From Proteles cristata cristata (lineage: Eukaryota > Chordata > Mammalia > Carnivora > Hyaenidae): DNA of 64,000 nt. The notes beneath the pieces were generated by a model that saw only the letters and a program-made list of their open reading frames with translations, was not told the DNA's origin and did not search any database. The position numbers and the translations under genes were made by a program. The stretch spans positions 992,001-1,056,000 of the forward strand of contig JAESUZ010002392.1 of the NCBI GenBank assembly GCA_017311185.1, written 5' to 3'. Positions 1-12,001 of the stretch are shown piece by piece (within the stretch, counting starts at the first letter, position 1; the number at the start of each line of letters is the position of its first letter).

Positions 1-80
1 CCCTCTCTCTGTCCCTCCCCCACTCATGCTTTATCTGTCTCTCTCAAATAAGTAAATACACTTAAAACATTAAAAAATAA
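1..80 (+). repeat. Felid tRNA-Lys SINE (SINEC_Fc-like), 3' part only
   Basis: The window opens inside a SINE. The CT-rich tract and the CTCTCAAATAAGTAAATA transition into an A-rich tail are present; the tRNA-like head lies off the left edge. The same tail is seen in the complete copies further along. Confidence 0.85.
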
Positions 81-127
81 TATAAAAATAAAGATGCTGC
101 TTACATCTAGTAGCCAAGCTCAACATT

Positions 128-338
128 TTTTAAAAATGTTTTATTTATTTCTGAGAGGGAGAGACAGCATGAGCAGGGGAGGGACTGAGAGAGAGGGAGA
201 TACAGAATCTGAAACAGGCTCCAGACTCTGAGCTGGCAGTCAGCACAGAGTCCGACACGGGGCTCGAACCCACGAACCGTGAGATCATGAGCTGAGCCAT
301 AGTCGGACACTTAACTGACTGAGCCACCCAGGCACCCC
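128..338 (-). repeat. Felid tRNA-Lys SINE with perfect 16-bp target duplication
   Basis: This is a full-length SINE in reverse: T-rich tail first, then a GA-rich tract, a reversed B box (GGGGCTCGAACCC) and the head GAGCCACCCAGGCACCCC. It is bounded by the exact 16-bp duplication AGCCAAGCTCAACATT at 112-127 and 339-354, the mark of L1-machinery insertion. It sits only about 50 bp from the SINE at the window edge. The open frames across it (107-327, minus) are by-products of the SINE. Confidence 0.95.
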
Positions 339-354
339 AGCCAAGCTCAACATT

Positions 355-2095
355 GATGGGCCAAGGAGATATACCCGACCCACACTAGTGAGAAGTACTA
401 CAGAGTCACATGAGCAATCCAGGGATACAAGTTCTGTGATGGATGTATGATTAAAGATCCAGGAGCAACAGACCAATATATCATAAACAATTTCAAAGGA
501 GATAACATATCTGAGCTGAGTTTTGAAGGATCAGTAGGAGTTTACTGATAAAAGTCTACAGTGAATCCAAGATCATATTCTACTCTGCTACTTTTCCTAC
601 AACTTCAACTTATGTGTTTAGAAAACATGTAATTGCTTTATTCTTTTCAAATAACCACACTCTACAACTATCTGAAATTTTCATCCTCAATGTCTTGTCA
701 AATTCACTTATCTAACTTCTGACATTGGTCAACCTCTACATAAGCTCCCCTCCTAATGTCCAAAGCTCTTTTATTCACTGTCTGCAAAGACCACTGGTAC
801 CTTTCAGATTGCCATATCTATCTAATGCCTATGTCTGTAGCTTTCCAACATTCTCTTTCATTATTTGCAGATCTTCAGAACAACCAGTGTCCCCAGTATT
901 TGCTGTGGTGTTTTTTTCTTGGATAGTTGTCATGATTTTTTTATAGGATACTTCTACCACTTTCTCATTATTAATCACCTCTGTAAATCTATTCTTTTTG
1001 TTTTTTATATTATAATTATATTTATTTTATTTATGCATAATCCAAATATCTCTCTCCCCTTGAATATAAAACATCTTAAGTTGACTCTTCAAGAATCCCA
1101 TGAATTGACTTACAGATGAAACTCTTGACTCAGTGTAGTCAATTTTTTTTTTAATATGCTGAACTGTAGATAACACTGAATCTGAGGGAAATAATAAAAT
1201 GAAATTACTTCCCTTTGTATGTTTCTTGAGCTTTCTATGATTATTTATAGTTATAGCTTGGTCACTGGGTTATTTGAAAACAAATCAGTGCCATTGCTTA
1301 TTCCATATCCAGTTCCTAGTTTTCTCTGAAGAAAGTGATCTTTATTGGGAAAGAACACTTAGTTGAAAGAAACAGTTCTCTTGAAAATAAGGAGTTAACA
1401 GGAGTTGTAACAAAAAGTAGTGTTAAAGCGAGATGAGAGTCTGTGGACTTGAGATCAGCAACCAGAAAAGATCATTGAGATTCATGAATGTAAAAGAAAC
1501 ACTTGCATTGCCAAGGAAAAATTAAAAATTGTTGTCGAGTTCAGACAAACTATTAATGCATATGTAATGTAGAGGCACAGAACTCCTGGTAAGAACTAGC
1601 CTTAGGCAAGATTTCATTTTCAAACAGAGAATACTTTATATTATGATTCTACAAATGAATGTTGTCTAAATATTTTTGTTAATTGCAGAATATTTCACGA
1701 TAATAAGGATCATCAAGTGTTGAAAATGTAGTGATTCATTTGACATTGAAAAAAAAGAAAGTGCATGCATTTTAAGCATAAAAATGAAGGCTGTTCTAGG
1801 CTTGAACTATATTCACACCTTGGAAATCAGCAGAAATCAAGGCCTCTCACCTTATGGAGGGTAGGGAAAGATTTTCCCTAAATATTTTGCAGCACCACTG
1901 GAAGGAAACCAGGACACTAATTCTATTTCTTCTCTACCAGTATATACTCGGTGCCTTACACAAAGCTTTGCATATAAAATGCTCCAAAAATATGTCTTGA
2001 GCAAATAGATATTTATTGAGTAGCCATGAAGCATAAGTATGTTGAGCACTGGAGTGGATAAGGAGAAAGAGTACACATTCTTTTATTGTAAAACA
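355..2095. other. No gene seen; mostly unassigned AT-rich sequence
   Basis: No coding signature is visible. A short stretch around 490-545 resembles antisense L2, and 2000-2095 may be the edge of the L2 that follows. A very AT-rich patch lies at 1000-1045. Confidence 0.6.
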
Positions 2096-2097
2096 AA

Positions 2098-2960
2098 GTT
2101 TTATTCATTCGGCTAGTATTTATTTCGTAAGCAATTATTATGCAGTTTTAAATGCTGGGATATGGTATCAAGAAGACAGGAAAACTCATGGACCTTATAT
2201 TCTAATTGGGTGAGACAGAAAAACAACAACAACAAAAAGCAAAAAGAAGCAGATAATTGAATACTAGGTCATCTGCATCTAGAGCTATAAAGCAAATAAA
2301 GAAGGTAAAGGACATGGTTAGAGATGAATAGGGGGATTCCTATTATATGTAGACTCACCAAGGGACAACTTTTTGAAAAGGTGTCACTTGAGGTGAGACC
2401 CCTGTAATGAAGAGACAGCTATTTGAAGAGCCTCTGGGGAAAGTGGTTCAGACAGAAGAAAGAGCAAGTTCAAACTCACTGTGACAGGAAAAAGCTCTGT
2501 GGTTTGAGAAACAAGAAGGAGGCTTGGTGTGACTCAGGATATGGAATGTGGTAATGAGAGAGGGAGTCAGGGACTAGAATATTAAAGCCTTGTTCCCAAG
2601 GCAAGGACTATGCATTTTACTTTAAATACAATGGGAATCTACCAGAAAAATTTTAGGAGGAGGAGGTTATATGATTTAATTTGTAATTTCAAAAGTCACT
2701 CTGACCACCTTGTTGAGAAAGACTCACAGAGGGGGATAGATTAGACCTAACAGTCAACAGGAGTTGATTGCCCATAACCAAAGCCAGAGATGATGGTAGG
2801 TTGGGCTCAGTGACAGTGGAAATAGATTTTAGACATATTTTAAAGATAGAACTGACAGGTCCTGTGAATAGATTGGAAGTGGATGGGAAGGAAACTGAGT
2901 AATCAAGAATCATACTGATGTTTTGGAGCTGTAGCCCCAAATGGTGGATGAGGGGTCATT
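2098..2960 (-). repeat. L2-type ancient LINE, 3' region, antisense
   Basis: Read in reverse this is the 3' part of an L2-type LINE. The plus strand starts with the mirror of the L2 3' end (ATTCATTC, then a degraded 'lasting tally' block of the GCTGGGATA type, then CATGGACCTTATATTCTAAT). It continues with blocks such as TTTGAAAAGGTGTCACTTGAGGTGAGACC and the reverse of the reverse-transcriptase C-terminal region. A residual open frame on the minus strand (2689-2940) is L2-like (IFKICLKS... NLPSSLALV... SLSQQGGQSDF). It is heavily decayed and non-functional. Confidence 0.75.
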
Positions 2961-3774
2961 TTATGAGATGGGAGAGACTCCCAACTAAGAGAGAAACTAG
3001 TTCCATTGTAGACAAGCAAAAAATAAATGGTTAGTGAAAGATTACAGTCTAGCTGGCAAAAAACACACATACATACACACAAGGTGCTGAAGACAAGTTA
3101 AAAAGCAGCTAAATAAATTATTAGACATTGAAGGAACAGAGGAAAGAGGTATTAATTATTACTGAGTGAATCATTTCACATGCTGGAGTGTATGTTTCAG
3201 TATATCTAACTTACAATGATGTAGATATCAAAAACACTTGGTTATTTCACATTGCATGAAATCTAGGTGTATATCTTTAGTCCAGCCACTCAATAATATC
3301 AGAAAAGTCGATTAGTACTTTTTTTTTTTGGCTTTTCCTTCATGGTTTCAAAATGGCTGCAATAGCTCTAAATCACATTCTTACATGACAGAACCACAGC
3401 TAAGAACACAGAGGATAGGGGCAGGGAAAGAAGCCCAATTCTGATTGGCTTTTTCTTTTAATCTGGAAAATTTTTCCCACAGGCTCTCTAGCTGATACCT
3501 ATTATATCTAATTGGTGTGATCTGTGTCACATACTCCTCTCTAGATCAAACACTGATAAAGGAAAATTAAATTGCCACTATTAATTGAGATCAGTAAAAA
3601 TTGAACTTTTGAGTCTGGAGTCTTTCTTTGCTGCCTAAAAGTAATAAGGATTCTGCAGGCGAAAAAGGACTGTTTGCCACAGTGTATGTGATCAGAGATC
3701 CAAGGGTTATTTTTCAACTGGGCCTTCAATGACAAAAGGCAAAATTGCTATATTTTCAAATTCACTCTAATTTA
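2961..3774. other. Unassigned; possible old LTR fragment at about 3320-3530
   Basis: The stretch ATGGTTTCAAAATGGCTGCAATAGCTC near 3340, followed by CCAATTCTGATTGGC, resembles the antisense body of old mammalian MaLR-like LTRs. The match is weak. A short CA-rich patch (ACACACATACATACACACA) is at 3062-3080. Confidence 0.35.
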
Positions 3775-3995
3775 CGCTAAGCAGAATGTCTGGCACGTAG
3801 TAAGCATTCTATAAATACACATTATTAAGTGGATAATTAATATATATTTGTTGAATAAATCGTCACTTATAAATGAAGAATACCTGTTATACAAGAGGTC
3901 AGAGAGGTAACTTGTCCAAGCTAATTCAATCATAATTGTTACAGCAACATTCAAACTCAGCATTCAGCTCTTGTCCCAAGGCTGAACTATGCTCA
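3775..3995 (-). repeat. MIR/L2-type fragments
   Basis: AATGTCTGGCACGTAGTAAG at 3784-3803 is the common MIR/L2 3' motif in the plus sense. From about 3880 the sequence reads as antisense MIR (GAGGTCAGAGAGGTAACTTGTCCAAGCTAA, then CATTCAAACTCAGCATTC). The two parts have opposite sense, so at least two old fragments meet here. Confidence 0.55.
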
Positions 3996-4058
3996 TTGAG
4001 GTATGTTGATTTTCACTAAAGTCTAATGATACAATGGACTACACAACCCTAAAAGGAA

Positions 4059-4223
4059 ACATAATCCTTTCCTTGAAATTTCTCCTTTGAGTTTTACCAT
4101 CCCATTATCTCCCCATCCTCAGGGTATAATTTTTATTCCTAAATCTTAGTCTTCATGATAGTTTTCCCTTTTTCTACTCAACCTACGTATTTTTTTCCCT
4201 TTCTTCAAAGGAAATCCAGGGTC
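4059..4223 (+). repeat. Copy 1 of a duplicated ~165-bp segment
   Basis: This runs from ACATAATCCTTTCCTTGAAA to CCAGGGTC. It matches 5227-5394 with a few substitutions and small indels. It is not one of the interspersed families recognised elsewhere in the window. Copy 2 has an expanded T-rich tract near its end. Confidence 0.9.
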
Positions 4224-4800
4224 TGAGCAAAGGGGAAATTCTCAAATAGAGTCAAGAAATTCTAGGAAACTAGCCATTGAGTTTTTTAATTTCCTTTAAC
4301 TCCTCTAACTTAATTCCTTCATTTGCCCGTGGCAGAGCACTTCAATAGCCCACCACTAAAACTACAAAAAATTTTTTATCTTTCTCAATCCTGCACAATC
4401 TTTTAACCTGCACTCCAATGTCATCATGATCTTTGGTTCCTTGGGCTCTCCCTAATTTTTAAGTTTGTTTGTCTCGTCGTGTTTTTATATCTTCTCCAAC
4501 CAAACTCGGACTTGTGGTCATTTTGTTAATTGTTGTGTCACAGGCAAACCTACTTCCACCACTGACTGATGCTGTGGATCAGTTATAACCCCATGTCAAT
4601 CCAACCTCTTGTCTCATTTCTTCCTCTGACAGAGCCACTGAAAATGTCTAAGAAAATCCCCAAAATATAATATTCTGGTCCACTAGAAGTGAATGTTTCC
4701 TGTCTCATTGCACCATTTTATTAAGCAATTTATTTGCTTATAACCCATAACCAGTGCTTCTTATTTCCTAGAGTAACTCTTCCATATCTTTTTTTTTCTC
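4224..4800. other. No feature recognised
   Basis: Pyrimidine-rich sequence with no coding signature or repeat that I can name. Confidence 0.5.
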
Positions 4801-4839
4801 TCTCTCAAGTCCCCGTCCTTAGGACATTTTCACAAATAT

Positions 4840-5212
4840 TCTATTTCTTCTTCTTGGACTATGGTAAAATTGTCCTTTACTAGCTCTTGGTAAATTTGTC
4901 ATTCAGACATTTAGCATGTGACTTGGTTGGTCAATGAAATATAAGTGGAAGTAATATGTCACTACATATGGCAGTTTTAAGAGTCAGTGTGTCGTCTACC
5001 ATGCGTCCTTTCCCTTATTTCGGTGATCACTAAAGTATATGTCAAGATGGAGCCTTCATAAGTTCAGACCCTGATGGACTTGGGTAATTTCTGTTATCCC
5101 AGTAATCTATACTTCACATGAAGAAGAAACAAATCTTTGTTGTTTTGTCATTAGGCGTTTGGATTTGTTTGTTACCACTGCATAATTCAGTCCATCCTGA
5201 CTGATCCAGCCA
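4840..5212 (+). repeat. Old MaLR/MLT1-like LTR fragment
   Basis: The 3' part has the signature of old mammalian LTRs of the MaLR type: GAAGAAGAAACAAATCTTTGTTGTTTTGTCATTAGGC, then GTTTGTTACCACTGCATAAT, then CATCCTGACTGATCC. Upstream, TTGGTCAATGAAATATAAGTGGAAGTAATATGT also fits. It is strongly decayed and has no viral gene. Subfamily is not assigned. Confidence 0.5.
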
Positions 5213-5226
5213 CTTTGGAGAGCTTT

Positions 5227-5394
5227 ACATAATCCTTTCCTTGAAATTTCTCCTTTGAGTTTTACCATCCCATTATCCCCCCATTCTCAGGCTTTAATTT
5301 TTATTCCTAAATCTTAGTCTTCTTGATAGTTTCCCCTTTTTCTACTCAAACTATGTATTTTTCTTTTTTTCCTTTTCTTCAATCAGCCAGGGTC
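5227..5394 (+). repeat. Copy 2 of the duplicated ~165-bp segment
   Basis: This is the second copy of 4059-4223, in direct orientation about 1.17 kb downstream. It begins right after the LTR-like fragment. It differs by scattered substitutions and a longer run of T/C (TTTTTCTTTTTTTCC) near 5360. Confidence 0.9.
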
Positions 5395-6150
5395 AGCATC
5401 TTTAACTTTAATCTGAAACTTAATAATTCTAATGTCGATAACTCTAATGAAGCCTCTCCCCCAGATATTCTGATCCACATGTCCAAATGCTGTATAGACA
5501 TTTTCACCTGGACATTTTCCTCAGCTTCAGTTTTTCTCTGACTATTCTCACTAAAGCAGTTTTTTTCTGCTGAATTCCATCTCTTTGTCAATGTAGCTTT
5601 ACTCATATCATGAACCAGAAATCTGGAAATAATCATAATCTTCCAAGTCACTCCAAATAGCCTGTGATTGTGTAAGTTCTACACCTGAAACAGTTTTTGT
5701 CTTCTCCTTTGCCTGTTCTCCTATGAGAGTGCATCATCTTAAGTAAACCATGACAATTTCAATAGCCTTCTGAAACTGTCAGAGTTATATTTATAAAATA
5801 TTAGTTAGATCAAATAACTTTCATATTTAAAAAATGACTCTGAAACTTTATTACCAGTACCACAGACGCTATATTTCTAGCATAGTAGAAGAAGTCCATC
5901 AAAGAGCATTCATATCCAGAATCATCTTCCTCCATTCCTCTTGCACATTCCAATTAAATTTGTAGAACCAGACACTTATTTCTTAATACATTTGTTTATG
6001 ACATTTCCTCGTCTGAATTGCTTTTTCCTTCTTCTTCCTGAATGATCAGCACTGAAGTCTTTATTTGGCAGCTCCTCCTCTGACAGAATGAATTATTTGC
6101 CTTCTGTGCTTCAATGATAAACTGTAGATAACATTTACTGAGCAGTTGCT
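5395..6150. other. Unassigned; faint L2-like pieces
   Basis: Parts (about 5455-5660 and 6040-6110) have the cadence of sense L2, for example GAAATCTGGAAATAATCATAATCTTCC, but identity is too low to call. No gene is seen; the 90-codon minus-strand frame at 5379-5651 has no recognisable domain. Confidence 0.35.
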
Positions 6151-6151
6151 G

Positions 6152-6624
6152 CCTGCCCTAGTTTCCTAGGGCTGATGAAACAAATTACCACAAACTTGAT
6201 AGCTTAACGCAACAGAAATTTATTCTGTCATACTTCTAGATTCTAGGTGTTTGCAATAAAGTGTCAGCAGGGCCATACTTGCCCTGGGGCTCTAGAGGAA
6301 GAATCTTTCCTTGCTTTTTGGTAGCTTCTGGTGGTTGCTAGCAGTCTTTGGTATTCCTGGCTTACAGATGCATCACTTCAATCACATGGCCTTCCTCCCT
6401 GTGTGTGTCTTCTGTCCTTCTCTTTTCTTTTGTAAAGATAATACCCATTGCATTTAGGTCCTGTGATAATTCAGTATGACCTGGTCTTGAGGTCACACTA
6501 TAATTTGATTACATCTGCAAAGACCCTATTTGCAAATATGGTTTCATCCACAGGTATCAGAGGTTCACACCTGAATACCTATTTGATTGGGGGGAGAGAG
6601 CACAATTAAATACCCTACACCACC
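6152..6624 (-). repeat. MLT1-type LTR (ERVL-MaLR), antisense, nearly complete
   Basis: Read on the plus strand it runs CTAGTTTCCTAGGGCTGATGAAACAAATTACCACAAACTTG, then CAACAGAAATTTATTCTGTCA, then GTAGCTTCTGGTGGTTGCT, then ATTACATCTGCAAAGACCC, and ends at CCCTACA. This is the order of blocks in a reversed MLT1 LTR. It is a solo LTR, with no internal retroviral sequence beside it. Confidence 0.85.
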
Positions 6625-6744
6625 TGTTAGCATCGTGCTGAGCACTCATAATACATGAGTCCATAATCATATGGACATGCCATTTTTGTATATCAGTGAG
6701 AGCTGATTTTTGACAATTTCATATGATTCTACCCAATATTAACA

Positions 6745-6935
6745 CATTGAGTTTGCATAACATCTCTATCAGGGAATTCTACTTTTAGTCCCATTTTAAG
6801 GGGAGATTACCAAGGAAGTTAATTACCTTGTTCAAGGTATATAAATAGTAAGTGACAGAGCCAACAGTCAGACCTACAGAGCTTAACTCCAGCATCCATT
6901 CTCTTACCCCTTATAGTATGTCACTTCTCTCTAGT
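6745..6935 (-). repeat. MIR SINE, antisense
   Basis: AAGGAAGTTAATTACCTTGTTCAAGGTATATAAATAGTAAGTGACAGAGCCAAC is the reversed MIR core (conserved 'accttgggcaagt' region), followed by the reversed tRNA-like part ending near CTCTTACCCCTTATAG. It is an old fragment. Confidence 0.7.
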
Positions 6936-7689
6936 GATATTAAGTCTTTTTGTGTACAACTCTATATCACTTATCACATAACTTATATTTATGTTCCTCT
7001 TCTATTCTCTGAGCTGTCTTAGAAAGCTCTATTCACTATGTATTCCCAACATTAAATATAGTATATGTCATTAGATAGAAAACAAATGTTCTTAAAAAAA
7101 ACCATAAATGAATATATGGTCTGGAAAATGTATTCTCCTAAAGAGAAAAGGGAGGATACTTGGGAATATTGACATTTCTTGCCTCTCCCCAACCATTGCA
7201 TGTTACTAAGGACCATATAATAGAGACTGAGAAACTACTGGGAATTCAGTCTTGGTCTCATGTGACAAAATAGCATCTGCTTATCCTCATCCTAAAATCA
7301 CCCTTATCTCATTCTTAGCTCCAATTCTACCATTATGAGTATTCCTCTGACCCTGTTTTATACTTAAGTTACAGTTAAGTCCAGATTAAGCCAAAATAAA
7401 TTGATTTTTTTTGCCCAGATGTGCAGAATTACTGAGCTTTAGCATCTATACAACTGTGTTTCTTTAATTTTTTTAAAAAAGTCTTTTTGATCTCCAAGTA
7501 AATGTAAATGATTTTTCTAATTAAAGAGAAATCAATTAGAAGAAGTATATTAATGTGTGAGTACTTCATAAAAGGAGTTCTACTCCAGGATATAATAAGC
7601 TGGGGCAATGTCACTCCCAACTCTGTAATGAGTAAGAGCCAGATCAAATTTGAATTCACAACTCTTTTTCATCCCATCAAAGAGCTGAG
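6936..7689. other. No feature recognised
   Basis: AT-rich sequence. The small overlapping frames at 7429-7768 on both strands have no recognisable domain and look accidental. Confidence 0.5.
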
Positions 7690-10026
7690 ATGACAAGCAA
7701 ACAAGAAGGCCATCATCTAAGGAAAGATAAGTCTTGCTTATATACCTGGGGTCCATACAATCAGACATTTCACAAAGGCTGAATGTGGGCTTGCTGGAGA
7801 GTGTGAAACCCTGGATATTTCAGAAATAGGTGGATGTCATGCCTTCTTACAGGCCCTTTGTCCATCAACCCATAAGAAGCTCACAGAAAACATCAAAAGG
7901 GACCTAAAAAAGTATCCACTGTGGTGTAAAAGTGGGGGATAAACACAGCAGTCATCGGGAAAGGCAAGAAACCCCATAAGACTCTTCCTTCCTGCTTCAC
8001 TTAGGAAATAAAATGACTGTTCTTAAGTTAGAAGAGCAATAAACAGCCTCATCCTAGGGCACTGGTAAAAACTCTTTATAGCCAGGAAAAGGGAACAGAA
8101 AAAGTAACCGGACTCTGGAGGAGGGACAGGAATAAATACTGGGCTCAGAACTATGTGGAGATGGGGTACAGTCACACCTGGAAAACCATAACCTGAAACT
8201 TGGAACATGGTGTCTGAGTAAGACTGAATTTAATTAGAAAAAAGAGAATGTTTCTTTCCCTCCCTGTCACTGCCCTACAAATGCTAACCAATTTTGAATA
8301 CCCTGTGACTGCAGAGTACTGCTTGCTGGAAGAGAAAAAGAGCAACAGAAGCATACAAGGAAATCTCTCTGAGGCACACTGCAAAAAAGACCTAAAGCCA
8401 AAGGCAGTACAGATATTGTGTGACAAGCCAATTCCCACTATCCATACTGAATATCCCTACTATCCCTACAGAAACTTGAAGTCTGAGGTGCAATGAGGAT
8501 AATTCTAGGAATGACAGTCTTCATACCCAGATTAACCCAAAGCCATACACTGAAGACTTTTAACAAGGAAAGGTGTCCTCATTTCCAGGAATAAAATCTA
8601 TCAACCTTACTTGTTCTCTAATGTCCTTTACACAATGACCAACTTTCATGGCATACAAAAACAGAAGAAAAAGCATGCTCCCAAGAATAAAAGGATAGAT
8701 CAGAATCAGATTTGGATATGGCACATTCATTAGAAATATCTCGCAGGGAATTTTAAATTACTATAAATAAAAGGTTAAAGTCTCTAATGTAAAAGGTGGA
8801 CAACAAGGTGAATAATTTCAGCAGAGAGATGGAAACTATAAAAATAAATGAAATGGAAATGTTGAAAAATGAAAACAAAGCTTTAAAAGGTAATGTAAAT
8901 GAAGAATACCTTCAATGGGACTCATCTTTAAACTGCACAATTAAAGGAAAGAAAAACATGAACTTAAATAGAAATGACCCAAATGAAAACATACAAATAA
9001 AAAAGAATTAGGGAAGATAAAAAAAAAACAAAAAAAAGAACAGAACATCTAAAAGCAATCATATCAAATGTCCTAACATATGTGTAATTGGAATCCCAGA
9101 AAGATGAGAGAAAAAGAAAAAGGCAGAATAAATATATGACGAATTAATAACAGAGAATTTCCCAAAATTAAGGACAGACAGCAAATCACACATCCAAAAA
9201 GAAGAAAAATAAACGTCCCTAGGCAAATTATATGTAAATTGTTGAGAACAAGAAGCAAAGAGCAATCTTGAAGGCAGTGAAAGCAGACAGAGAAAAAGAA
9301 ATGTGTAGAAGAGTAAGTATTAGGGCAGACTCCAGGTCAGAAGACAATTGAATGATAAATTTAGTGGTGAAAGAAAAATTAACTACCAAACTGGAATTCC
9401 ATATTCAGAAAAATTTATTCCAAAATCAAGGGTAAATAAATATTTTCTTAGGCAAACAAAACCTGAAGGAATTCATAGCAAACAGATCTATTCTCCAAAC
9501 ACTATAAAAGAAAATTCTTTAGGTTAAAGGAAAATTATATCAGAGAAACTTGGATCTAACCAGTGAAATGGGGAATACTAGAAGAGAACAAACAAAGGTA
9601 AAACTCATTTTCCTTATTTTTAATTAAGATAAATGTTTAACACAAAAATAACACCAAAGCATTTTTATTTATGTATATGTACATTTTAATTGTATGAAAT
9701 TAATTGTATGAAAATAGTAGCACAAAGGATGGGAGAGAAGAACTGGAAATATATTGTCGTAGATCATACACTGTATGTATAGCAATATAATATTATTTGA
9801 AGGTAGACTATGATTACTTAGAGATGTTTAATTATAAACTGTAGGAAAACCATTGAAATATTTTTAAAAGAGATTGAAATAGTAAGTTAATAAAGATAAT
9901 AAAGTGAAATCATGGAAAAACACTCAACTGACCAAAAAGTAGGGGAAAAAGAAATAACATAAACAAATACCAAGCATAGCTATCATTAAACAAACTATAA
10001 GTAGCCTTAAAAACATCTATTAAAAG
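7690..10026 (+). repeat. Ancient L1M element, 5' region and ORF1 relic
   Basis: This is the first piece of a long decayed L1 in the sense direction. The left edge is uncertain. The frame at 8796-9011 (DNKVNNFSREMETIKINEMEMLKN) resembles the coiled-coil part of L1 ORF1. Around 9030-9560 the L1M-like order of ORF1 blocks is kept (AGAACAGAACATCTAAAAGC, GTGTAATTGGAATCCCAGAAAG, AGAGAATTTCCCAAAATTAAGG, CAAAATCAAGGGTAAATAAAT) but is full of stops. The inter-ORF spacer follows to 10026, where a SINE interrupts it; the element resumes at 10248. No functional protein is possible. Confidence 0.7.
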
Positions 10027-10247
10027 GGGCACCTGGGTGGCTGAGCTGGTTAAGCATCGGACTTCCGCTCAGGTCATGATCTCACAGTTCGTGGGTTTAA
10101 GCCCTGCATTAGGCTGTGTGCTGGCAGCTAGCTCAGAGTCTGGAGCCTGTTTCAGATTCTGTATCTCCCTCTCTCTCTGACCCTTCCCTGCTCACGCTGT
10201 CTGTCTCTCTCAGAAATAAATAAAACACTTAAAAAAAAATTAAAAAA
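10027..10247 (+). repeat. Felid tRNA-Lys SINE nested in the L1M
   Basis: Complete SINE: head GGGCACCTGGGTGGCTGAGC, B box region GTTCGTGGGTTTAAGCCC, CT-rich tract, then an A-rich tail. Flanking copies ATCTATTAAAAGG (about 10015-10027) and ATCCATTAAAAGG (10248-10260) form a target duplication with one difference. It splits the L1 spacer just before ORF2. Confidence 0.9.
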
Positions 10248-11589
10248 ATCCATTAAAAGGCAAAGGTTGTCAGGACTGGATGAAAAAGCAAGACCCAACA
10301 AAATTTTGTCAACATTTTAATATTTTAATCCATTTTTTATGGGCTAAATTAAAAGGATGCAGAAAGAAATACCCTACAAACAAAGAAAATTGGAGTAGCT
10401 ATATTAATATAAGATAAATATAGTTTTTCAAAGAAGAAATATTATGACAAGGAGTATGTTACATAATAAAAAGGAGTCAATCCTCCAATAATACATAACA
10501 TGCTTAATGTATAGGTGATGAGAGCATCAGAATATCAAAATACACGAGGCAAAAACTCAGAATTGAAAGAAAAAATTTGAGAACTCTACAACAAGAGTTG
10601 GAATTTTCAACTCTTTTTTTCTTAGTAATCAGCATAACAAGTAAATAGTCAATCAATGAAGATATGGAATACCTGGACAAAAGTATAAATCAACTCAATA
10701 TAACTGACATTTATAAAACACTCCACCTAAGACAGCATAATTCAGATTCTTTTCAATTACAAACAGAATACGTATCAAGAGAGGATATTTCCTAGGCTAT
10801 AAAATAGACATAAGAGAAAACCATAGGAAACTTTTTGGGGGAACCATAATGGAATTTAACTAGAAATCAAGAACAGAAAAATATTTGGTAAATCCTTAAA
10901 TATATAGAAATTAAGTAGCACACATATAAGTAACTCATGAATCAAAGATGAAATCTGAAAGGAAATTGATAAATATATTGCACTAAAGGAAAACATATCA
11001 AAATTTGTAGGTGTGGCTGAAGCAGTACTTAGAAGGAAATTTACATTAGAGAGGAACAAAGATTTCAGATCATTAATGTCAGCTTCTACCTTGAGATTCT
11101 TGAAAGGGAAGAGCAAACTAAACCCAAAACAAGCAGAAGGAAGTAATAGAGATAAAAGTAGAAATCAGTGAAATTAAAACAGAACAAAAATAGAGGGAGA
11201 GAAAAATTAGTGAGACCAAAAGCTAATTCGTTGAAATTTAAAAAACCTCTAGCCAGACTGACCAAGAAAAAAAGGACGAGACACAAATTAACCATATCAG
11301 GACCAAAAGAGGGAACATCACCAGAGATATTAAGGAGATATTGAAGAATACTGGAAATAACTCTAATAGAATGGCAAAAAGAAAGAAAAGAAAAATTTAC
11401 AAAGTGCTGACCAGGACATGGAAGAAGTGGCATTTTCACACATTCTCGGTGGAAATACAAAATTGTACATGCAATTTGGTAAACAACTATAGTGGTCAGC
11501 ATGAGGAAAATGTGAGGTCATGGAACTGTTGTTCTGTGTGGAACTGTAATATTGACTATATAATTCTATGCATTTGTCAAAATCCATAC
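10248..11589 (+). repeat. Ancient L1M: ORF2 5' half fused to the L1 3' end by internal deletion
   Basis: 10260-11390 follows L1 ORF2 through the endonuclease region and into the linker before the reverse transcriptase (TGGAGTAGCTATATTAATATAAG, CACTCCACCTAAGACAGC, CATAATGGAATTTAACTAGAAATCAA, AACCTCTAGCCAGACTGACC). Near 11395 it jumps to the far C-terminal ORF2/3' region (GCTGACCAGGACATGGAAGAAGTGG), so the reverse-transcriptase core is missing. The 3' UTR begins (GCATTTGTCAAAATCCATA) and is cut by an MLT1 at about 11590. Frames on the minus strand here (up to 138 codons) are antisense shadows. Confidence 0.85.
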
Positions 11590-12001
11590 ATATTAGTCTG
11601 CTGGGGGGGGGGTGTGGAGGGTTGGCGGCACAGGGTAGCAAAATACCACAGGCTGGGTGACTAAAAGAAGAGAATTTGTGTCTTACAGTGTTGAGGCTAG
11701 AGGTCCATGATCAAGGTGCTAGCATATTTGTTTTCTTCTGAGACCTCTTTGCATTTTCCTGTGTTTTCACATGGTCTTTTTCCTGCACACACCCCTGATG
11801 CCTTTCTCTGTGTCCCCATTTCCTCTTCTTATAAGGATACTAGTCAAACAGATTAAGCCCCATCCTAATGACCTCCTAATGACCTCATTTTAACTTAATC
11901 ACCTCTTTAAAGGCCTCATCTCCAAATGCAGTCACATTCTGAGGTACTGTGTTAGGTCTTCAATACATGGATGGGGTGAGAAACACAACTTAGTCCATAA
12001 C
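11590..12001 (-). repeat. MLT1-type LTR inserted in the L1M 3' UTR, antisense
   Basis: It reads in reverse MLT1 order: AAAATACCACAGGCTGGGTGACTAAAAG, GAGGTCCATGATCAAGGTGCTAGC, TTCCTCTTCTTATAAGGATACTAGTC, CTTTAAAGGCCTCATCTCCAAATGCAGTCACATTCTGAGGTACTG, ending at CCATAACA. A run of ten G lies near its left end (11601-11610). The L1 3' UTR resumes straight after it. Solo LTR, no viral genes. Confidence 0.88.

Noticed and set aside
11086..11502. A 138-codon minus-strand frame rich in F, L and S
   Set aside because: It is exactly antisense to an A-rich L1 ORF2 relic; the hydrophobic look comes from that composition.
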